Assembly (NCBI GenBank): GCA_900545505.1
Contig: UQZC01000043.1
Coordinates: 1 to 9,631 of the forward strand
Origin: an uncultured Collinsella sp.
GTDB lineage: Bacteria; Actinomycetota; Coriobacteriia; Coriobacteriales; Coriobacteriaceae
Direction: 5' to 3'
Length of the DNA stretch: 9,631 bases
The number at the start of each line of letters is the position of its first letter. The first letter of the stretch is position 1. The notes beneath the pieces are model-generated. The model made no database searches. It saw only the letters and a program-made list of their open reading frames with translations, and was not told where the DNA came from. Of this stretch, positions 7,093 through 9,631 are shown piece after piece. Position numbers and translations under genes: made by a program.

Positions 7093-7889
7093 AGCATCAC
7101 GCCGATCGCAGCATGGCGCCCACAGGTGCCGTTCTCGTTACGGTAGGAATAAAAGCGGTCGTTCTGACGCACAGTCGAAAGCTGGGTATCCACGATATTA
7201 TCCGCGTCGACACCGACATCTACCAGCGCCTCGCAAATGGCAGCGGAAAGATTGAGCATGCGAGAGGTGCTCGCATCGATGCACGAGAACTCGGCGGCAA
7301 AGCGATCCATGAGTTCCTGGGATACCTCATATTCGTCACCCAAGATATGGGGGCCGATATAGGCCGAGATGTCACTTGCATCGCAGCCGGCAGCATCGCA
7401 AAGCGCCTGGCACGCCTTGGCGGAAATACGTGCAATCGTGCCCTTCCAGCCGGAGTGCACCACGGCAAATCCGCCAGGGGCCACCAGCACCACGGGAACG
7501 CAGTCGGCAAAGCAGAGCAGCACGGGTACGTTATGCGCCGTACAGACGATGGCATCGCAGCCCTCGGCAATCTGTTCGCGGACGTCCTCAAGGTCATCGG
7601 CGCCGTTCGAGGTCACCGCAACGATATGGTCACCATGGACCTGATTGGGAACGAGCAGGTTGTGCTCGCACTCGGCGGCACCCATAGCCTCGAGCGCGCG
7701 ACGACGATTTTCTTGAACAGCAAAGGGGTCATCGCCAACATGCGAGCCCAAGTTGAGTGAGGAGTACGCATCTTCGGAAACACCACCGGCGCGCTCGGTG
7801 AAGGCAAAGCGAACATCGGATGTCGCGCCCTCCACCAACGTAACTCCATCATGGTCGACACGCGAAACGTTGTCCGCACGTGCTGCCAT
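7089..7889 (-). CDS. pgeF: PgeF/YfiH-type peptidoglycan-editing factor (multicopper-oxidase-like laccase domain)
   Basis: PgeF (YfiH, DUF152) removes wrongly built UDP-MurNAc-L-Ser precursors from the peptidoglycan pathway; relatives act on purine nucleosides. The 266 aa product has normal length. The three metal ligands are present: His85 in NQVHGD, Cys130 in CFADCVPV and His145 in VVHSGWKG. Also visible are SSLNLGSHVGDD (43-54), AYIGPHI (176-182) and FYSYRNENGTCGRHA (246-260). The start is ATG 7887-7889 with AGGAGG seven bases upstream; the open frame continues to 7955, but those extra 22 codons run through two predicted hairpins and the ribosome binding site. It lies after the ftsZ terminator, where pgeF is commonly found, and its stop overlaps pstS, so it is the first gene of a pgeF-pstSCAB-phoU unit. 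Confidence 0.94.
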   Translation of the reverse strand: MAARADNVSRVDHDGVTLVEGATSDVRFAFTERAGGVSEDAYSSLNLGSHVGDDPFAVQENRRRALEAMGAAECEHNLLVPNQVHGDHIVAVTSNGADDLEDVREQIAEGCDAIVCTAHNVPVLLCFADCVPVVLVAPGGFAVVHSGWKGTIARISAKACQALCDAAGCDASDISAYIGPHILGDEYEVSQELMDRFAAEFSCIDASTSRMLNLSAAICEALVDVGVDADNIVDTQLSTVRQNDRFYSYRNENGTCGRHAAIGVML

Positions 7890-7916
7890 ACTAAAGCCTC
7901 CTAATAACACAAGTAT

Positions 7917-7953
7917 TGCGGCGACGCCGCAGCAGTCCGTGCCATACGGCTGC
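7917..7953 (-). repeat. Paired hairpins in the pgeF leader
   Basis: Two adjoining inverted repeats lie 28-64 bases upstream of the pgeF start. One is TGCGGCG-A-CGCCGCA (7917-7931, plus-strand reading). The other is GCAG-t-CCGT (7932-7940) pairing with ACGGCTGC (7946-7953) around a 5-base loop. They sit just before the AGGAGG site. They might influence mRNA stability or ribosome access; no T-run follows, so they do not look like a terminator. Confidence 0.4.
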
Positions 7954-7967
7954 ACACTTCATCAAAA

Positions 7968-7973
7968 AGGATA
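7968..7973 (-). promoter_or_regulatory. Candidate -10 element of the pgeF-pst promoter
   Basis: TATCCT on the minus strand, downstream of the 11-base repeats and about 80 bases before the pgeF start, is the best -10-like hexamer in the gap. No good -35 hexamer lies at 16-18 bases, which would fit an activator-dependent promoter. This is a weak match taken by eye. Confidence 0.3.
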
Positions 7974-7980
7974 CCCGCAG

Positions 7981-8014
7981 CGGTAAGGAGCAAACGTAAA
8001 GGGAACGTAAGGAG
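7981..8014 (-). promoter_or_regulatory. Direct repeats resembling a PhoP/PhoB-type box
   Basis: On the minus strand TTACGT occurs at 8005-8010 and again at 7994-7999, exactly 11 bases apart, within the longer repeat CCTTACGTT / CCTTTACGTT. A third, weaker unit TTACCG follows at 7981-7986, 13 bases on. Direct repeats with 11-base spacing are the known layout of Pho-type response-regulator sites in several bacteria. The position just upstream of the first gene of a pst unit supports phosphate control. The exact sequence does not match the E. coli or Streptomyces consensus closely. Confidence 0.4.
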
Positions 8015-8049
8015 ATTGGAGGCTTTCGTTTACAAAGGCGAAACACAAC

Positions 8050-8083
8050 AAAAAAGGGGCGCGCCCAATCGGACGCACCCCTT
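8050..8083 (-). terminator. Rho-independent terminator of ftsZ
   Basis: On the minus strand an 11-bp stem (GGGGTGCGTCC pairing with GGGCGCGCCCC through two G-T wobbles) with a GATT loop is followed directly by six T residues. It begins 22 bases after the ftsZ stop. This is a textbook terminator and implies that pgeF and the pst genes need their own promoter. Confidence 0.9.
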
Positions 8084-8105
8084 GCAAGTCGTTGAGAAAA
8101 ACGAA

Positions 8106-8690
8106 CTAGAAGCTGCCGCGCTTCAGGAAGTCGGGAAGCTCGAACTGATCGTTGCCGAAGTTAGGAAGCTCGGTGCCACCGACGTTGCGGGTCGGAGCGG
8201 CCTGAGCCGGACTGGTAGCCGGAGCGGTGCGCTGCGGCTCAGCGGAGGCAGCTGCCTTGCTCTGAGACTGCTGAACAGCAAAGAGCTCGTCCTGACGGTT
8301 GACGTTGGAGTCGGAGAAGCCCGTAGCGATGACGGTGATACGCACCTGATCGCCCAGGGACTCGTCGACAACGGTACCGAAAATGATGTTGGCCTCGGGG
8401 TCGACGGCGTTGGCGACAACGTCGGCGGCGTCGCTGATCTCCTGGATGCCCAGGTCCTTGGAACCGGCGATGGAGAGCAGCACGCGCGTGGCACCATCGA
8501 TGGAGCTCTCGAGCAGCGGGCTGGAGATGGCCTGCTGGGCAGCGTCGACGGCACGGGTATCCCCAGAAGAGGTACCGATACCCATCATGGCGGTACCGGC
8601 CTGCTTCATGATGGTCTTAACATCGGCGAAGTCCAGGTTGATGATACCGGGGACGGTGATGAGGTCGGTGATGCCCTGGGTGACACACAA
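8106..8690 (-). CDS. ftsZ: FtsZ, C-terminal half only (5' end replaced at junction)
   Basis: FtsZ is the tubulin-like GTPase that builds the division ring. Only about 194 residues are present, counted here from the junction. QGITDLITVPG (5-15) opens recognisable sequence. The T7 catalytic loop NLDFADV (18-24, with both Asp residues) follows, then AISSPLLE (54-61), a C-terminal domain to about 125, a Ser/Ala/Gln/Pro-rich linker (about 135-180), and the conserved tail peptide FELPDFLKRGSF (183-194), which binds SepF and other partners. The whole N-terminal nucleotide-binding domain, including the GGGTGTG signature, is missing: roughly the first 190 residues. The open frame continues to 9524 only because it runs antisense and in codon register through the activase gene. 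The 5' boundary is approximate. A fragment like this could not polymerise by itself, so an intact ftsZ must exist in the organism. Confidence 0.93.
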   Translation of the reverse strand: MCVTQGITDLITVPGIINLDFADVKTIMKQAGTAMMGIGTSSGDTRAVDAAQQAISSPLLESSIDGATRVLLSIAGSKDLGIQEISDAADVVANAVDPEANIIFGTVVDESLGDQVRITVIATGFSDSNVNRQDELFAVQQSQSKAAASAEPQRTAPATSPAQAAPTRNVGGTELPNFGNDQFELPDFLKRGSF

Positions 8691-8700
8691 GGTGCCGAGG
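8676..8700. other. Probable chimeric junction between ftsZ and the activase gene
   Basis: Reading leftward on the minus strand, FtsZ homology begins at about QGI (8670-8678). Reading rightward on the plus strand, activase-like sequence begins by about 8691-8710. No start codon, promoter, terminator or mobile-element end lies between. Two unrelated genes on opposite strands are each cut in mid-coding sequence at the same point. The exact base cannot be fixed without intact homologues. Confidence 0.8.
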
Positions 8701-9631
8701 TCGAGCGCCTGGACCCGCTCTTTGCCACCGACGAGGACTTTGCCGAGTTCAAAACCCGCCACGACCAGGAAGTCGTCCCCAAGGGCAAGCTCGACGGCTA
8801 CACCGGCCGCGTGTTCATCGGTATCGACGCCGGCTCCACCACCATGAAGGCCGCGCTCGTGGGCGAGGACGGCCAGCTGTTGCACACCTGGTACGGCAAC
8901 AACAACGGAGACATCCTGGGTACGGCCAAGGTCATCATGGCCGATTTCTACAACCACATCCCCGCCGGCTGTACCATCGGCCACGTGACCACTACGGGCT
9001 ACGGCGAGGCGCTGCTCATCGAGGCGCTCAAGGCCGACTCCGGCGAGATCGAGACCGTCGCGCACCTGCGCGGTGCCAAGGCGTTCCTGCCCGGCGTCGA
9101 GTTCATTCTGGACATCGGCGGCCAGGACATGAAGTGTCTGCGCGTCAAGGACGGCGTTATCGAGCACATCATGCTCAACGAGGCTTGCTCGTCGGGCTGC
9201 GGCAGCTTTATCGAGAGTTTCGCCGTGTCCATGAACATGGACGTGCGCGCGTTCGCCGATGCCGCCATCCATGCCAAGGCCCCCGTCGACCTGGGCAGCC
9301 GCTGCACGGTCTTTATGAACTCGCGCGTCAAGCAGGCGCAAAAGGAAGGCGCCACGGTGGGCGACATCGCGGCCGGCCTGTCCTATTCCGTCATCAAGAA
9401 CGCCCTGTTCAAGGTCATTAAGCTGCGCGACCCCAAGGAGATCGGCAGCCAGGTGATCGTTCAGGGCGGAACCTTTATGTCCGATGCCACGCTGCGCGCG
9501 TTTGAGCAGCTCACCGGCGTCCACGCCGTGCGCCCCGACATCGCCGGCTGCATGGGTGCCTATGGTGCTGCCCTGCTCGCCCGCGATCGCGCCGGCGCGA
9601 ACGGCCCCTCGACCATCCTTTCGGCCGAGGA
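8691..9631 (+). CDS. BcrA/BadF/BzdG-type acyl-CoA dehydratase activase domain, partial at both ends
   Basis: These ATPases carry a [4Fe-4S] cluster and push one electron, with ATP hydrolysis, into 2-hydroxyacyl-CoA dehydratases or benzoyl-CoA reductase-like enzymes of anaerobes. The 313 codons visible (numbered from 8691) include the ASKHA phosphate motif GIDAGSTT (44-51), LDIGGQDMKC (140-149), NEACSSGCGSF (163-173) with Cys166 and Cys170, and GSRCTVFMNS (202-211) with Cys205. Cys166 and Cys205 are the likely cluster ligands. VVQGGTF and IAGCMGAYGAAL mark the end of the domain. The first 40 residues (LDPLFATDEDFAEFKTRH and following) resemble the linker between the first and second activase domains of the large fused activase/DUF2229 proteins, so this is probably domain two of such a protein. 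No start codon belongs to it here; the 5' part is lost at the junction and the frame is open at the right edge. A stand-alone activator of about 260-320 aa is the alternative. Confidence 0.88.

Noticed and set aside
6253..7146. Plus-strand open frame of 297 codons
   Set aside because: It is antisense to pstS, which has a lipobox and full phosphate-binding motifs.
7890..7955. Upstream ATG giving pgeF 22 more residues
   Set aside because: The extension passes through hairpins and the AGGAGG site, and homologues begin close to the chosen start.
8106..9524. A single 472-residue minus-strand protein that looks like an N-terminally extended FtsZ
   Set aside because: Its first 270 or so residues are the exact antisense of a recognisable activase domain on the plus strand, with no FtsZ GTPase motif. 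Only the part from about 8690 downward is FtsZ.

Overview
The window looks like a high-GC genome of the class Coriobacteriia (Actinomycetota), most like Collinsella. This rests on GC-rich codon use, on protein character, and on the combination of a DivIVA/SepF/YggT division cluster with an anaerobe-type acyl-CoA dehydratase activase. The genus is an inference from recalled family sequences; no search was run.

From 1 to about 8690 every gene lies on the minus strand. In transcription order (right to left) they are: the C-terminal half of ftsZ, a strong rho-independent terminator, pgeF (yfiH), pstS, pstC, pstA, pstB, phoU, a GC-rich hairpin, yggS, sepF, yggT and a partial divIVA that leaves the left edge. 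In many Gram-positive bacteria ftsZ-pgeF-yggS-sepF-yggT-divIVA is one continuous division and cell-wall neighbourhood. Here a complete phosphate uptake operon, pstSCAB-phoU, sits between pgeF and yggS. It is joined to pgeF by a 4-base ATGA overlap and separated from yggS by a hairpin. The phosphate genes therefore seem to be transcribed together with the peptidoglycan-editing gene pgeF. The promoter should lie in the 160 bases between the ftsZ terminator and pgeF, where there are 11-base-spaced direct repeats resembling PhoP/PhoB-type sites.

The transport genes work as one complex: PstS binds phosphate outside the membrane, PstC and PstA form the channel, PstB hydrolyses ATP, and PhoU couples the transporter to phosphate signalling. 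YggS, SepF, YggT and DivIVA belong to the division and polar-growth side: SepF tethers FtsZ to the membrane, DivIVA marks curved membrane, YggT is a small membrane protein, and YggS is a PLP-homeostasis protein.

From about 8691 to the right edge the plus strand encodes part of a BcrA/BadF/BzdG-type ATPase (2-hydroxyacyl-CoA dehydratase activase), probably the second activase domain of the large fused protein. It meets the truncated ftsZ head-on inside both coding regions. FtsZ lacks its whole GTP-binding half and the activase lacks its beginning. This is best read as a chimeric assembly junction or, less likely, a rearrangement breakpoint. I found no CRISPR array, tRNA, rRNA, insertion sequence, toxin-antitoxin or phage-defence gene. 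The main points of interest are the junction, the phosphate operon inside the division cluster, the pgeF-pstS coupling, a yggT without a normal start codon, and a PhoU with eroded metal-binding motifs.
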